This document shows positions 1 through 9,326 of a stretch of 48,051 bases of DNA, piece by piece. The number at the start of each line of letters is the position of its first letter. Positions within the stretch are counted from its first letter, which is position 1. The translations under genes were made by a program, and so were the position numbers. Under the pieces are notes generated by a model. The model did not search any database and was not told the DNA's origin. It saw nothing but the letters and a program-made list of their open reading frames with translations. The DNA lies in assembly GCA_934446355.1 (NCBI GenBank), contig CAKSEC010000016.1, forward strand, positions 1 through 48,051, given 5' to 3'. This stretch comes from an uncultured Oscillospiraceae bacterium (lineage in GTDB: Bacteria; Bacillota; Clostridia; Oscillospirales; Ruminococcaceae).

Positions 1-62
1 ATATGCTGTATACTTAAAAGGCAGAAATTCCTGTAAATCCGAGTGCAGAATAACTATAATGA

Positions 63-497
63 CGCCGGACGTATACATACGGCCCGCCGCTTGCTGTATC
101 TCCCATAAGCGAAGTACGCAGGGTGCTCGACTATGCCGTGACAGAGATACCGCCGGAAAAGATACTGATGGGAATGCCGAATTACGGCTACGACTGGACG
201 CTTCCGTTCATGCGGGGGACTCCCGCACGCAGTATAGGTCTGAACGAAGCGGTCGAACTTGCGCTGAGGTACGGCGTGGAGATACAGTTTGACGAAAGGG
301 CGCAGGCACCGTTCTTCTATTACACGGATAACGGCGTGCAGCACGTGGTGTGGTTCGACGATCCGCGCAGCATTGAAGCGAAGTACGCTCTGGTGGACGA
401 ATACGGTCTTGCCGGCGTAAGCTGGTGGACGGTCAACCGCTGCTATGTCCCCGGCTGGCTGGTTCAGCAGAATTATTATGATACGGTGAAGCTTTGA
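63..497 (+). pseudogene. C-terminal fragment of a GH18 (YaaH/SleL-like) glycosidase
   Basis: The frame reads TYTYGPPLAVSPISEVRR followed by LDYAVTEIPPEK, GMPNYGYDW and, near the end, GVSWWTVNR. These are hallmarks of the C-terminal half of the GH18 barrel in spore-cortex/LysM-associated glycosidases of the YaaH family. The N-terminal half with the catalytic DxxDxDxE strand is absent. Stops in this frame at 51, 57 and 60 cut it off immediately upstream, and no start with a ribosome binding site is visible. An ATGACG at 60-65 in the next frame could be the Met-Thr of the family's MTYEWGYTYGPP segment, which would imply a small deletion with frameshift, but the upstream translation does not look like GH18. 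Probably a decayed or truncated gene; an assembly error at the window edge cannot be excluded. Confidence 0.6.
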
Positions 498-498
498 T

Positions 499-530
499 AA
501 AAAAATACCCCCAGCCGAAGCTGGGGGTAT
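499..530 (-). terminator. Intrinsic terminator of gap
   Basis: An 11-bp perfect stem ATACCCCCAGC/GCTGGGGGTAT closes on a TTCG tetraloop (minus strand) and is followed by a run of seven T. It lies about 18 nt beyond the gap stop codon. Confidence 0.92.
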
Positions 531-547
531 CGTTCGTCGAGTTACAA

Positions 548-1588
548 TTACTTGAGCTCTGCGAAGTACTTGATAGTTCTTACCATCTGAGATGTATAAG
601 AATTCTCGTTGTCGTACCAAGAAACTACCTGAACCTCATAGAGGTCGTCAGCGATCTTAGCTACCATTGTCTGAGTAGCGTCGAACAGAGAACCGTATCT
701 CATACCGATAACATCGGAAGAAACGATCTGATCCTCGTTGTAGCCGAAGGACTCGGAAGCAGCAGCCTTCATAGCAGCGTTGATGCCTTCCTTAGTAACG
801 TCTGCGCCCTTAACAACAGCGGTCAGGATAGTGGTGGAACCTGTGGGAACAGGAACACGCTGTGCAGAACCGATCAGCTTGCCGTTCAGTTCAGGGATAA
901 CCAGACCGATTGCCTTAGCAGCACCGGTGGAGTTCGGAACGATGTTAGCTGCGCCTGCTCTTGCTCTTCTCAGGTCGCCCTTTCTGTGAGGACCATCGAG
1001 GATCATCTGGTCGCCGGTGTAAGCGTGGATAGTGCTCATGATACCGGACTGGATAGGAGCATAATCGTTCAGAGCCTTAGCCATAGGAGCGAGGCAGTTG
1101 GTGGTGCAGGAAGCTGCGGAGATGATGGTGTCATCAGCAGTCAGGGTCTTTTCGTTTACGGAGTAAACGATGGTCTTGAGGTCGTTGCCTGCAGGAGCAG
1201 AGATAACAACCTTCTTTGCGCCAGCGTCGATGTGAGCCTGTGACTTCTCCTTAGAGCAGTAGAAACCAGTGCACTCCAGAACAACGTCAACGCCAATCTC
1301 GCCCCAAGGAAGCTCGTTAGCCTTAGCCATAGCGTAGATCTTCAGGGTCTTGCCGTCAACAGTGATGGTACCAGCCTCGTCGTCAGCGGTAACGGTGTGA
1401 AGATTCTCACCGATCTTGCCGCAGTAGCCGCCCTGAGCGGTATCGTACTTGAGAAGCTGAGCAAGCATAGAGGGCTTGGTCAGGTCGTTGATAGCTACTA
1501 CATCGTAGCCCTTTGCGCCGAACATCTGTCTGAATGCAAGGCGTCCGATACGGCCAAAGCCGTTAATTGCAACTTTAACATCTGCCAT
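548..1588 (-). CDS. gap: Glyceraldehyde-3-phosphate dehydrogenase
   Basis: Glycolytic enzyme converting glyceraldehyde 3-phosphate, phosphate and NAD+ to 1,3-bisphosphoglycerate in the cytoplasm. The 346-residue product has the Rossmann motif INGFGRIGR at residues 8-16, AIND with Asp35 after the second strand (typical of NAD specificity), and the catalytic SCTTNC with Cys161. It also has HAYTGDQ and the C-terminal SWYDNE. Length is slightly above the usual 335-340. The start is supported by an AGGAGG sequence 9 nt upstream. It is monocistronic: a consensus promoter lies about 105 nt upstream and a strong terminator follows. Codon use is strongly biased, as expected of a highly expressed gene. 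Confidence 0.98.
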   Translation of the reverse strand: MADVKVAINGFGRIGRLAFRQMFGAKGYDVVAINDLTKPSMLAQLLKYDTAQGGYCGKIGENLHTVTADDEAGTITVDGKTLKIYAMAKANELPWGEIGVDVVLECTGFYCSKEKSQAHIDAGAKKVVISAPAGNDLKTIVYSVNEKTLTADDTIISAASCTTNCLAPMAKALNDYAPIQSGIMSTIHAYTGDQMILDGPHRKGDLRRARAGAANIVPNSTGAAKAIGLVIPELNGKLIGSAQRVPVPTGSTTILTAVVKGADVTKEGINAAMKAAASESFGYNEDQIVSSDVIGMRYGSLFDATQTMVAKIADDLYEVQVVSWYDNENSYTSQMVRTIKYFAELK

Positions 1589-1693
1589 TGGAATATTCCT
1601 CCTGAGAAATAATTATTTGCTCCGAACGGAGCCGCAGATACACCCGCCTGCAGAACCAGAAGCCCTGCAATACGGACATACCATTACATATTC

Positions 1694-1722
1694 ATTATAC
1701 TAAAAAATTCAGATTTTATCAA
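1694..1722 (-). promoter_or_regulatory. Sigma-A-type promoter of gap
   Basis: On the minus strand TTGATA, 17 nt, TATAAT. It leaves a leader of roughly 100 nt before the gap start. Confidence 0.85.
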
Positions 1723-1798
1723 GATGTTTGCCGAAAATAAATTGCAGACTTTAATAAAATTTCTTCCTGCATTTTTGTGCATTCTGACGAATCACCGC

Positions 1799-3289
1799 TC
1801 ACTCCGCTTCAGAATATTCGCAGGAGAAGCCGGTGAATTCGGCGTCGCCCTTTACTGCGTAAAGTCCCGTCATAACGCCTGTGAAGCCCTCTGCGACCTC
1901 GCTTGAAAGATACTTGGTGCTGCCGTAGCCAAGCTGCGTTTCTGCGCCGTCCTGCACGGCAAAGAACTTGTACCCGAAGCAGTCAGCCCTGATGATCAGC
2001 TGTGCAGAATCGCCGTTTATTTTCACGGCGTTCTGTCTGTGCTTTATCCCGCCGATATTGAGCATAAGCACTGCGCTGCAGCCGTCGCCGTCCTTTTCAA
2101 GGAACAGGTCGTAGTGCTCGTTTTCGGTGATGAACACCGTCAGCCCGCCTGCTGCGCCGTTCCCGCCGGATATCCGCACATTGCACTTCATCTCCATGTG
2201 GAAGTCCCGCTGGCGCATTGCAATGAATGTGGGCGAATCCACGTCGTCAAGCGTGGTATCTGTTCCGTGCAGCAGTGCGCTGCCGCTTTTCAGTTCGTAG
2301 TTTTCGGGGCGGGGCTTGCGCATATAGCACCATTCGATGTTCCAGTCGGTGTTCTCGAACGTGAACAGCCGCTGTTCGTTCTGGGTGTGCTCTCCCGGCA
2401 TTTCGTAGGTCTTGTCGGTGGTTCCGTCCCTGCCGCAGGTGAACCAGCCGTCAGCGCCGAACTGCACGGGCGTGAGGAACACCTCTCTGCCGAGGTGGTG
2501 ATAAGGCCGCCAGATGTGCTGCTGACGGAATCCGAGCGACAGCACGTGCCAGCCGCCCTGCCTGTCCTGAATTAGGTCGCCGTGACCTATGCCCTGAATG
2601 ATGAACGGTGCCTTGTTGCGGTTAGTGAGCACGGGATTGTGCGGGTTGCTCTCGAACGGCCCCCATACCGAGCCGGAGCGTGCACAGGTTATCATGTGAC
2701 CGTATTCCGTGCCGCCCTCTGCCGCCATGAGGTAGTATGTGCCGTTTATTTTGTAGAGGTGCGGGCTTTCGAGGTATCTTCCGCCTGAGCCCTGCCAGAT
2801 ACAGCGGCTGGGGGAAAGCTTCTTTCCGGTGGCTATGTCTATTTCGCACTGTACAACGCCGCCGACGCCGTTATCGTCTGCGCCGTTGCTCATGAAATAC
2901 GTCCTGCCGTCCTCGAAGTACAGCGACGGGTCGATGCCGCCCTGATCGACATAGACCGGCTCGGACCATTCGCCGTGGATATCGTCCGTCCAGACGTAGA
3001 AATTCTGGTGGGTGGTGTCGTTGGTGGTGACCATGTAGAATCTGCCGTTATTGCAGCGTATTGTCGGCGCAAATACGCCGCCGGAGCTGTTTATTTTGTC
3101 CAGCATCACCTGACTGCTTCTTGTGAGGACGTAGCCAAGCTGCTTCCAGTTCACAAGGTCGTCGCTCTCGAACAGCGGAACGCCGGGGAAATACTGGAAC
3201 GAGCTGCACACAAGGTAGTACTTCCCGTCATGGAAGCACACGCTGGGGTCGGGATAGAAGCCTTTTATTACCGGATTATTGTAGGTCAT
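1799..3289 (-). CDS. Glycoside hydrolase family 43 (beta-xylosidase/arabinofuranosidase type)
   Basis: A 496-residue protein without a signal peptide, so probably a cytoplasmic enzyme trimming imported xylo- or arabino-oligosaccharides. The five-bladed propeller catalytic domain covers about residues 1-310. Candidate catalytic acids are Asp14 in FYPDPS (base), Asp120 in GGIDPSLYF (pKa modulator) and Glu174 in RYLESPHLYK (acid). Residues about 320-495 form the beta-sandwich C-terminal domain common in GH43 xylosidases. The start has GAAAGGA 7-12 nt upstream and its own promoter. Substrate preference between xylose and arabinose cannot be decided from sequence. Confidence 0.93.
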   Translation of the reverse strand: MTYNNPVIKGFYPDPSVCFHDGKYYLVCSSFQYFPGVPLFESDDLVNWKQLGYVLTRSSQVMLDKINSSGGVFAPTIRCNNGRFYMVTTNDTTHQNFYVWTDDIHGEWSEPVYVDQGGIDPSLYFEDGRTYFMSNGADDNGVGGVVQCEIDIATGKKLSPSRCIWQGSGGRYLESPHLYKINGTYYLMAAEGGTEYGHMITCARSGSVWGPFESNPHNPVLTNRNKAPFIIQGIGHGDLIQDRQGGWHVLSLGFRQQHIWRPYHHLGREVFLTPVQFGADGWFTCGRDGTTDKTYEMPGEHTQNEQRLFTFENTDWNIEWCYMRKPRPENYELKSGSALLHGTDTTLDDVDSPTFIAMRQRDFHMEMKCNVRISGGNGAAGGLTVFITENEHYDLFLEKDGDGCSAVLMLNIGGIKHRQNAVKINGDSAQLIIRADCFGYKFFAVQDGAETQLGYGSTKYLSSEVAEGFTGVMTGLYAVKGDAEFTGFSCEYSEAE

Positions 3290-3326
3290 GGTGGTATTCC
3301 TTTCGTTATGTCATGATAGTATTTTT

Positions 3327-3355
3327 ATTATAGCATGATGTCGCCGGCAATTCAA
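3327..3355 (-). promoter_or_regulatory. Promoter of the GH43 gene
   Basis: Minus strand TTGAAT, 17 nt, TATAAT, about 38 nt before the start codon. No obvious operator palindrome is seen. Confidence 0.82.
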
Positions 3356-3397
3356 CACATTTTCGGACGGAGAATAGCACAAATCGGACATGATAAG

Positions 3398-3502
3398 CAA
3401 AATGGCGAGAAGCCCTCAGATTCTAGGAAGTGGCGTTTCGGCTAGGCTTTGTGCCTGCCGAAATGCCACTGACGACGAGGATGAGGGTTTATCGCCATTT
3501 TG
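3398..3502 (+). repeat. 105-bp covarying hairpin element, copy R1
   Basis: An intergenic element between the CotH-like gene and the GH43 promoter. From the ends inward it has: outer stem CAAAATGGCGA/TCGCCATTTTG; internal loop GAAG/TTTA; stem CCCTCA/TGAGGG; a short UUC/GAG stem; conserved loop TAGGAA/TGACGAC; a 13-bp arm GTGGCGTTTCGGC/GCCGAAATGCCAC with one G-T pair; and the invariant apex TAGGCTTTGTGCCT. It has the same length and loops as copies at 12557, 14516 and 18831, but different stem sequences. The strand given is the one on which irregular pairs become G-U wobbles. Confidence 0.88.
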
Positions 3503-3504
3503 AT

Positions 3505-3529
3505 GGCGGGGATTTGAGTGCTCCCCGCC
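3505..3529. terminator. GC-rich hairpin after the CotH-like gene
   Basis: An 8-bp stem GGCGGGGA/TCCCCGCC lies 7 nt past the minus-strand stop of the CotH gene. The T-rich flank (GTTTTATC) is on the plus-strand side, so it is not a classical terminator for the minus-strand operon, though the stem may still stop or protect that transcript. Confidence 0.5.
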
Positions 3530-3535
3530 GTTTTA

Positions 3536-5263
3536 TCAGATATTATCGTCTATCCAAGCCGCTCTCTTAGTCAGAAAGTCCTTCAGATACTGCACCTGCA
3601 GTTCGTAGGTGTTGGCGTTGTAGTTCGCCCATGAGGAGTACCCCGGCTTCTGGTCCCATATCTTCCAGACATTGAAGTTCTCCTGCTGGGAGGGATATAT
3701 TTTCTCCGCATAGTGGTCGATACTGGTCATTGCTGCGGAAAGCAGGCGGTCACGTACCTCGCCCCAGCGTTCACGCAGTCTGCTGCGGAACTGCTCGTTC
3801 TGCATGAGATAGTTGCCCCACGACCTTGTGACATACGCTTCGTCGTCGTCAGAGCCGATTATCGTCCACGTGTTGTAATACTGATTATCCACCACCAGAT
3901 TGCCGAATGCAAGGTCGAAGTCCCACACGGGACCCATTTTCAGCTTTTCGCCGACTTCCTTGGTGAAATAGCAGCTTCTGCGGAATGCGCTGTCGGTGTT
4001 GTTGGTGAGCTCCTGAATAATCACCCAGTCGCAGAAGCTGTCAATGTCGATATATTCGGCGAGGTCGCCGCCGTTCACTATCGCATTGTCAGCCGCATTG
4101 AAGCAGTCGATTATCGCCTGCCGCTGGCTGTCGGTCAGTTCGTTGGGCTCAGGCTCTCTGAATGTGATATAGCGCAGCATATCCGAATCCACGTGGAAGT
4201 AGTCCACGCCCTCGACGTCAACGTTATCATCAGAGCCGCCCACCTCCAGCAGGTAGCCGCACTCGCCGCCGTCAGGGTTTTCAGTGATATCTACACGGCT
4301 TTTGGCGGCTTCCATATGCTCGCCGATAGAGTACACGCCCTGATATTCGCCGTTGATGAACAGGTCGACGGGGTACTGTGTGGGCACCCAGCCGAGGTTA
4401 TCGAGCGTGCGGCTCATGTCGTAAGCCACGGTGTCCCTCATCAGCGACTTGTCGGCGTAATTCGACAGCAGTATCCAGTCCTTGTTTGCGGCAAGCCCCA
4501 GTACCTCGGCCTTTTCCTCAAGCTTTATCTTGTAGGGCTTCTTTTCCCACTTCCACGTGGAATTACCTCTGCCCCGTATCTTTCCCTTTACCTCTGCCAG
4601 ACCCGATGGGTATTCAGGGGATTTTGAGATGTCGATGGAAACGCTCATTCCGATGTGCTCAGTCCGGCTGATGTCGGTAACGCTTTTCCCGTCGTCAAGA
4701 GTTATATTGACGATAGGAAGAAGTCCCTCAGTGCGCTGCGTGATTATCGTATAGGTTTTCTTTGCGCCGTTCACGTCCTCGACTGTAAGCGTCTGCGCTT
4801 CGGTGAGGTCGGCGGCGGCGCTTCCCTCAGAACTGCCGAATCTGCACACGCCGTTTTCCGCCTGCGCAGATAGCGTGGAGCTTTTCAGGACGCTGTCCGG
4901 CACATAGTCGGTGCTGTAGGTCACCGAAGTATAGGCGCAGCCGCTCTGCTCGTCTATCGTGTATTCAAGCGTATGCCCGCCCGCAGTCACTGCGCTGACC
5001 GAGGTCAGCACGGCGCAGTATCCGTCGTCGTTGTACTCCTGCGTATCCTGCGGTTCCTGCTCGGTCTGCGGCTCAGAGCCGCTTTCCTGTTCGGAGGTGT
5101 GCTCCTGCGTTTCGGGCTGTGAGGGTACGCTTATTTCTTGGGTAGCTTCGGCGGTCTGCCCGCTTTCGCTTATTGCTTCCGAGCCGCCTGAATCGGCGGG
5201 AGCGGAGCAGGCGGTCAGCGATAACACTGCGATAAGTGCAGCCAGCTTTTTCATGTTTTTCAT
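3536..5263 (-). CDS. CotH-kinase-family lipoprotein
   Basis: A 575-residue protein with a lipoprotein signal peptide ending in the lipobox LTAC, so it is anchored outside the cytoplasmic membrane. A Ser/Glu/Gln-rich low-complexity linker (about 25-75) follows, then a beta-rich domain (about 80-200). The CotH domain follows (about 205-570), with RGRGNSTW, KPYKIKL, the LFINGEYQGVYSIGEHM segment and the metal-binding GPVWDFDLAFGN. CotH proteins are atypical kinases known from spore coats and from secreted or cellulosome-associated Clostridia proteins; the substrate here is unknown. A TTG directly before the ATG (5266) has better spacing to AGAAAGG (9 nt versus 12) and could be the true start. 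It lies 84 nt after the GLUG gene and is probably the last gene of that operon. Confidence 0.88.
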   Translation of the reverse strand: MKNMKKLAALIAVLSLTACSAPADSGGSEAISESGQTAEATQEISVPSQPETQEHTSEQESGSEPQTEQEPQDTQEYNDDGYCAVLTSVSAVTAGGHTLEYTIDEQSGCAYTSVTYSTDYVPDSVLKSSTLSAQAENGVCRFGSSEGSAAADLTEAQTLTVEDVNGAKKTYTIITQRTEGLLPIVNITLDDGKSVTDISRTEHIGMSVSIDISKSPEYPSGLAEVKGKIRGRGNSTWKWEKKPYKIKLEEKAEVLGLAANKDWILLSNYADKSLMRDTVAYDMSRTLDNLGWVPTQYPVDLFINGEYQGVYSIGEHMEAAKSRVDITENPDGGECGYLLEVGGSDDNVDVEGVDYFHVDSDMLRYITFREPEPNELTDSQRQAIIDCFNAADNAIVNGGDLAEYIDIDSFCDWVIIQELTNNTDSAFRRSCYFTKEVGEKLKMGPVWDFDLAFGNLVVDNQYYNTWTIIGSDDDEAYVTRSWGNYLMQNEQFRSRLRERWGEVRDRLLSAAMTSIDHYAEKIYPSQQENFNVWKIWDQKPGYSSWANYNANTYELQVQYLKDFLTKRAAWIDDNI

Positions 5264-5347
5264 CAAATGTAATTACCTTTCTAAACCTAATATCAGGCTG
5301 CTGCGAACAGACGCACCAGCCTGATTTATTACTTTTCAGCGAGAATA

Positions 5348-8300
5348 TTATTTCTCAGCCGTGCTTTCCTTATCAGCTTCAGCGGCTTTCTGCGCTTTCT
5401 TTGCGAGCCGTTTTCTTCTGATAAGTATTGTCCAGAGCACAATATTTATTACTGCGATAAGCGCACAGCCGCCGATTATCAGCATGGGAACGAGGTCCAT
5501 AGTCTGCAGCTGAACGCAGAACGAGCCGCTGCCGTTTTCAAGCGCAGGCTGGTCAACGATGAGATAGTTGCCGTTCTGCGTGAAATCCACCTGCTTCCAT
5601 GCGCCGTTAACGTACTGCAGAACGTGCAGCGTGCCCTTTCCCTGCGGGGCATAGAACCGAAGTCCGGATATGCTGCCGTCTGCAAGCGTGCTGCTGACGG
5701 TCACCAGACGGAGTTCGCTGCTGTTGTCCGGCGGGAATACGCTGCTGCTCTCGGTGCTGACCGAAACAGTGCTGCCGGAGTTGAACACGCCGTCCGCAAG
5801 CACGAGCGGGAATCCCTCTTCGGACTTCTCTGCGCTCTCTATCACCGTGACATAGGGCGTGTAGACCGCTTCCACCTTAACAGGGAACGTGATGAACGTG
5901 CTGTCGAAGTCCGTCCACTCGGCGAAGCAGCCCTCCTTAGCGGGAATTTCGGGGAAATCTGAGGGTTTGAGCGAGCCGCCGTAGTCCACCAGAACATCTG
6001 ACAGCACCTCGCCGTCCACGATGAACTGAACGTTTATGACAGCCGTGCCGCCCGCCGCCGCTGCGAAGTCCGCATAATCGACCGGAGCCGCGATACCGCT
6101 GTAGCTTATGCCGTCAATGCCGGCGATACCTCTGTCAACGAAGCTGTTGCGGAGCACCTCGGCGTTGTCGTCCGAGAAATCGACATAGCCCGCAATTGCG
6201 CCCGCACGTTCGCTGCAGTCGGTCACGTCAAGGATAGCCGTGTTGTCGGTCAGGATAAGCCCCTGACCTGTGATTCCGCCCACATAGCCGGAAGCGGAGA
6301 TGGTCGCCTTGGACACGCAGTTCCTTATCGCAGAAGCGGACATACCTGCGATACCGCCCGCATAGCTGCCGGAACTGCTGGTCACAGTTCCGCTCTGCGT
6401 TGAGGAGCGCACAACGCCCATGTCCTGCCTGCCGACGATACCGCCGCAGTAGTTCTTCTTTGCGGTTATCTCGCCGGAGTTCACACAGTTTTCGATTATA
6501 TCACGCACCTTGTAGCTGAAGCTGAGCGAGGTGCTGCCGTTGGAAGCTATCTCGTCCTCAGGGTCGAAATCCACGTCTATTGCCATTGAACCGGTAATGC
6601 CGCCGACATTCACATCGCCCTCGACTCCGCCGTAATTAGTGGAGCCGGTGACCTTGCCCTGCCTGCTGGAAGAGCCGTCCTCGGAAACGTCGGTGGTGAG
6701 GGAGTTATCGTCGTCACGCTCCATCAGCTTGTCTTTCAGTTCCTGCAGCAGTTCGGTTATCTTGTCGAATTCGTCGCTGATAAGCTGCAGGTCGTCAAGG
6801 AGCACGTCAGCCTGCGCTTCTGCGGTGCTGCTTATCGAAGATATCGCAGAGGTGATACCCGCGAAATTGCTTGAAAAGCTGTCTATCGCAGCGGTAAGTC
6901 CCTCGTCCGCTGCGGGGAATTCCACCTGCGGCTTGTCGCCGAGCGCCTTTACGGTATCTGCAAGCTGTCCTGCGGCGTCAGCAAAGGTGTCGCAGGCTTC
7001 CGACAGATAAGCGGAAGCGTCCGAAGCGGACTCGGTCGCACCCTGAATCTTATCCAGTGCCGCCGACAGTGAATCTGCGGCTGCGTCGAAGCTGTCGCCT
7101 GAACCGGCGATGGTATCCGCAGCTTCTGACAGCTTATCTGCCGCCGCTGCGACTGAATCAACGCTGTCCTGCACTGCACCGGAATCTATCTGGTTGGTTA
7201 TCTCCTCAAGTGCGGCGTTGATGTCGTCCGCTGCGGAGGAAATGTTCTGCACGGATTTGTTGATATTCTCAAGCTGCGAGGATATCTCGTCGTAAACGTC
7301 CTGCGGGACTGACGAACTGCTTATCCTCTCGTATGCGTCGGTCACGTCGTCCAGTGCGTCCTCGGCGTCGCTGAGGGCTGCGCTGAGTTCCTTGGCTGCG
7401 CTTTCAAGCTGGGATATGCCTGCGCTCAGTTCCTTTGAATCGACTGCCTTGCCCACTGCGTCGGCAGCCTTTGAGATATGGTCGGCTGCAGTGGTGAGGT
7501 CGTCTGCGGCTGCGCTGAGTTCCTTCGATACCTTGTCGGTGTCGGGGACTGTCGCGCTCGCCGCTCTCAGCGCTTCGGCAACGTGTACCGCAGCCTTGCT
7601 GAGGTCGTCCGCCGCTGAGGAAAATTCGTCAAGACCGGTCTGTATCTGGTCTGCGTCAACTGAGCCTGCTATTTTCTGCAGTGCGCTGCTCATTCTGCTG
7701 AGCGCACGTGATACGTCCTGCATACTCTTGCCGAGTTCAATAAGCCCGTCTGAAAGCTGCTGGAAGTCCCTGCCGGTGACCCATTCCTCCAGCTTGTCGC
7801 ACGCATTGCCTATCTTGGTGAGGGCGTCGGAGATGGTCTTTACCTCGCTGTTAGCGTTTTTGAGGGCGGTTATCATTGACTTCACCGCAGCCTCGACCTT
7901 ATCGGTGTCGCCCATGGCGCTGCTGAGCTGATTTGCTGCAGTGCTGATATCGTCCAGCGCAGCGGATATCTCGTCTATCGCACCGTTGAGGGTATCCAGC
8001 CCCTCTTTGGCGCTGTCGATGGTGTCCTGCATATCGTCGCCCGAAGCGTTCAGCTGGTCGAACACCTCTTCAAGCGCACTGCTGAACATACTCAGCTGGT
8101 CAAGTCCGTCACGGAAGCCGTCGAGCGCAGGACCTGTGCCGTCAAGGGCTTCGTCCACACGTGCGGTTATTTCGTTCAGGCTGTCCGTCCAGCCATTGTA
8201 GAGCGTTTCGGTGCGGTCGGAAATGTCGTCCGCCGATTTGCGCAGATTGTCCATCTGCCACGTAAGTCCCTGCACCTTGTTGTTTACTGCGTCGCCTGCG

Positions 8301-9322
8301 CCCTTTGCGTCGGATATCAGCTTGTCGGTCAGGTTGCCGAGCACTTCCATCTCGTCAAGCAGCTTCTGCACTGTGTCCTTGTCGAAGTCTATGCTCTGGT
8401 AGGGCTCCATCTGCCCTGCGATACCGCCGACGTCCTTTCTGCCGAATATCTCGCCGCGGTTGGTGCAGCCGCTGACATAGCCGGACTGCCTGCCGACGAT
8501 GCCGCCGACGTTATAGCCGATATGCGGGTAGCCCACTGTGCCGTAGTTCTCGCAGCCCTGAATTATTCCGTCAGAGAAGCCGGTGATACCGCCGACGTCC
8601 GTCATTGAAGCGGGTTCTTCTGCAGACATCAGGCTGTCCCAGTCGATGTCCTGAATGGACAGCTTCGCTTCGGAAGCGGTGGTGTTTATGCTGCAGCGGC
8701 TGACGCTGTTCAGTATCGCACCGCTGCTGCTGCCTGCTATACCGCCCGTGAAATGGCTGCCGCTGACTGCGCCGGAAGCCGTGCAGCCGGTGATGAGTCC
8801 GGATTTTTCGTTTATTCCGGCAATGCTGCCGATGTGGTCAGTGCCTTTGAGCGTGCCCTCGAAGCTGCAGCCGGTGATATTGCCCGAATTGCTGCCTGCA
8901 ATGCCGCCCGCATAAGAGCCGCTGCCGGCGGGGGATATCGTGCCCTTTACGTTAAGGTCCTTGACCAGACCGCCCCGCTGGATATACCTGAAAAGTCCGG
9001 TATACGAGCCGTCGCCGGTTATCCTCAGTCCGGATATCGTATGCCCTGCGCCGTCGAACGTGCCGCCGAACGTGGGTATCGGCGTGAACTCGCCGGAAAG
9101 CGTTATGTCGGCGGTCAGCGTGACATAAAGCCCCTTGCTGTAGGAATCGAGCCTGCAGTCCTGCGCAAGGGCGATAAGTCCCGCTTCATCTGAAATACTC
9201 AGCTGCACAGTGCTGCGTGACGAGCTGCCGGAAGCGGCGTTCACTGCAAACGCTCCGGTCGGAGCGGTCAGCATGAGCGAAAGTGCAGCAATAACGGAGA
9301 TGAGTTTTTTCATGTGCTTCAT
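5348..9322 (-). CDS. Giant GLUG-repeat / coiled-coil surface protein with C-terminal membrane anchor
   Basis: A 1324-residue exported protein. A signal peptide (about 1-30) is followed by GLUG-type repeats (about 100-310) of the form GGIAGSNSGNITGC and GGIVGRQSGYVSGC. Next is a very long Ala/Ser/Asp-rich helical region (about 320-880) with repeated heptad-like SAADDI/LSEAADTI blocks, then further GLUG repeats (about 900-1090). A beta-rich region and a single C-terminal membrane helix (LIIGGCALIAVINIVLWTIL) with a basic RRKRLAKKAQK tail finish it. The helical middle resembles the extracellular stalks of YhgE/Pip-type proteins. The start has GGAGG 10 nt upstream, placed inside the end of the MMPL gene 4 nt away, so the two are translationally linked. 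The exact role is unknown; partnership with the adjacent MMPL protein is inferred. Confidence 0.85.
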   Translation of the reverse strand: MKHMKKLISVIAALSLMLTAPTGAFAVNAASGSSSRSTVQLSISDEAGLIALAQDCRLDSYSKGLYVTLTADITLSGEFTPIPTFGGTFDGAGHTISGLRITGDGSYTGLFRYIQRGGLVKDLNVKGTISPAGSGSYAGGIAGSNSGNITGCSFEGTLKGTDHIGSIAGINEKSGLITGCTASGAVSGSHFTGGIAGSSSGAILNSVSRCSINTTASEAKLSIQDIDWDSLMSAEEPASMTDVGGITGFSDGIIQGCENYGTVGYPHIGYNVGGIVGRQSGYVSGCTNRGEIFGRKDVGGIAGQMEPYQSIDFDKDTVQKLLDEMEVLGNLTDKLISDAKGAGDAVNNKVQGLTWQMDNLRKSADDISDRTETLYNGWTDSLNEITARVDEALDGTGPALDGFRDGLDQLSMFSSALEEVFDQLNASGDDMQDTIDSAKEGLDTLNGAIDEISAALDDISTAANQLSSAMGDTDKVEAAVKSMITALKNANSEVKTISDALTKIGNACDKLEEWVTGRDFQQLSDGLIELGKSMQDVSRALSRMSSALQKIAGSVDADQIQTGLDEFSSAADDLSKAAVHVAEALRAASATVPDTDKVSKELSAAADDLTTAADHISKAADAVGKAVDSKELSAGISQLESAAKELSAALSDAEDALDDVTDAYERISSSSVPQDVYDEISSQLENINKSVQNISSAADDINAALEEITNQIDSGAVQDSVDSVAAAADKLSEAADTIAGSGDSFDAAADSLSAALDKIQGATESASDASAYLSEACDTFADAAGQLADTVKALGDKPQVEFPAADEGLTAAIDSFSSNFAGITSAISSISSTAEAQADVLLDDLQLISDEFDKITELLQELKDKLMERDDDNSLTTDVSEDGSSSRQGKVTGSTNYGGVEGDVNVGGITGSMAIDVDFDPEDEIASNGSTSLSFSYKVRDIIENCVNSGEITAKKNYCGGIVGRQDMGVVRSSTQSGTVTSSSGSYAGGIAGMSASAIRNCVSKATISASGYVGGITGQGLILTDNTAILDVTDCSERAGAIAGYVDFSDDNAEVLRNSFVDRGIAGIDGISYSGIAAPVDYADFAAAAGGTAVINVQFIVDGEVLSDVLVDYGGSLKPSDFPEIPAKEGCFAEWTDFDSTFITFPVKVEAVYTPYVTVIESAEKSEEGFPLVLADGVFNSGSTVSVSTESSSVFPPDNSSELRLVTVSSTLADGSISGLRFYAPQGKGTLHVLQYVNGAWKQVDFTQNGNYLIVDQPALENGSGSFCVQLQTMDLVPMLIIGGCALIAVINIVLWTILIRRKRLAKKAQKAAEADKESTAEK

Positions 9323-9326
9323 CGTC

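Noticed and set aside
6639..8402. Several plus-strand Ser/Ala-rich frames opposite the GLUG protein
   Set aside because: They are antisense shadows of the Ala/Ser/Asp-rich coiled-coil coding sequence, lacking ribosome sites.
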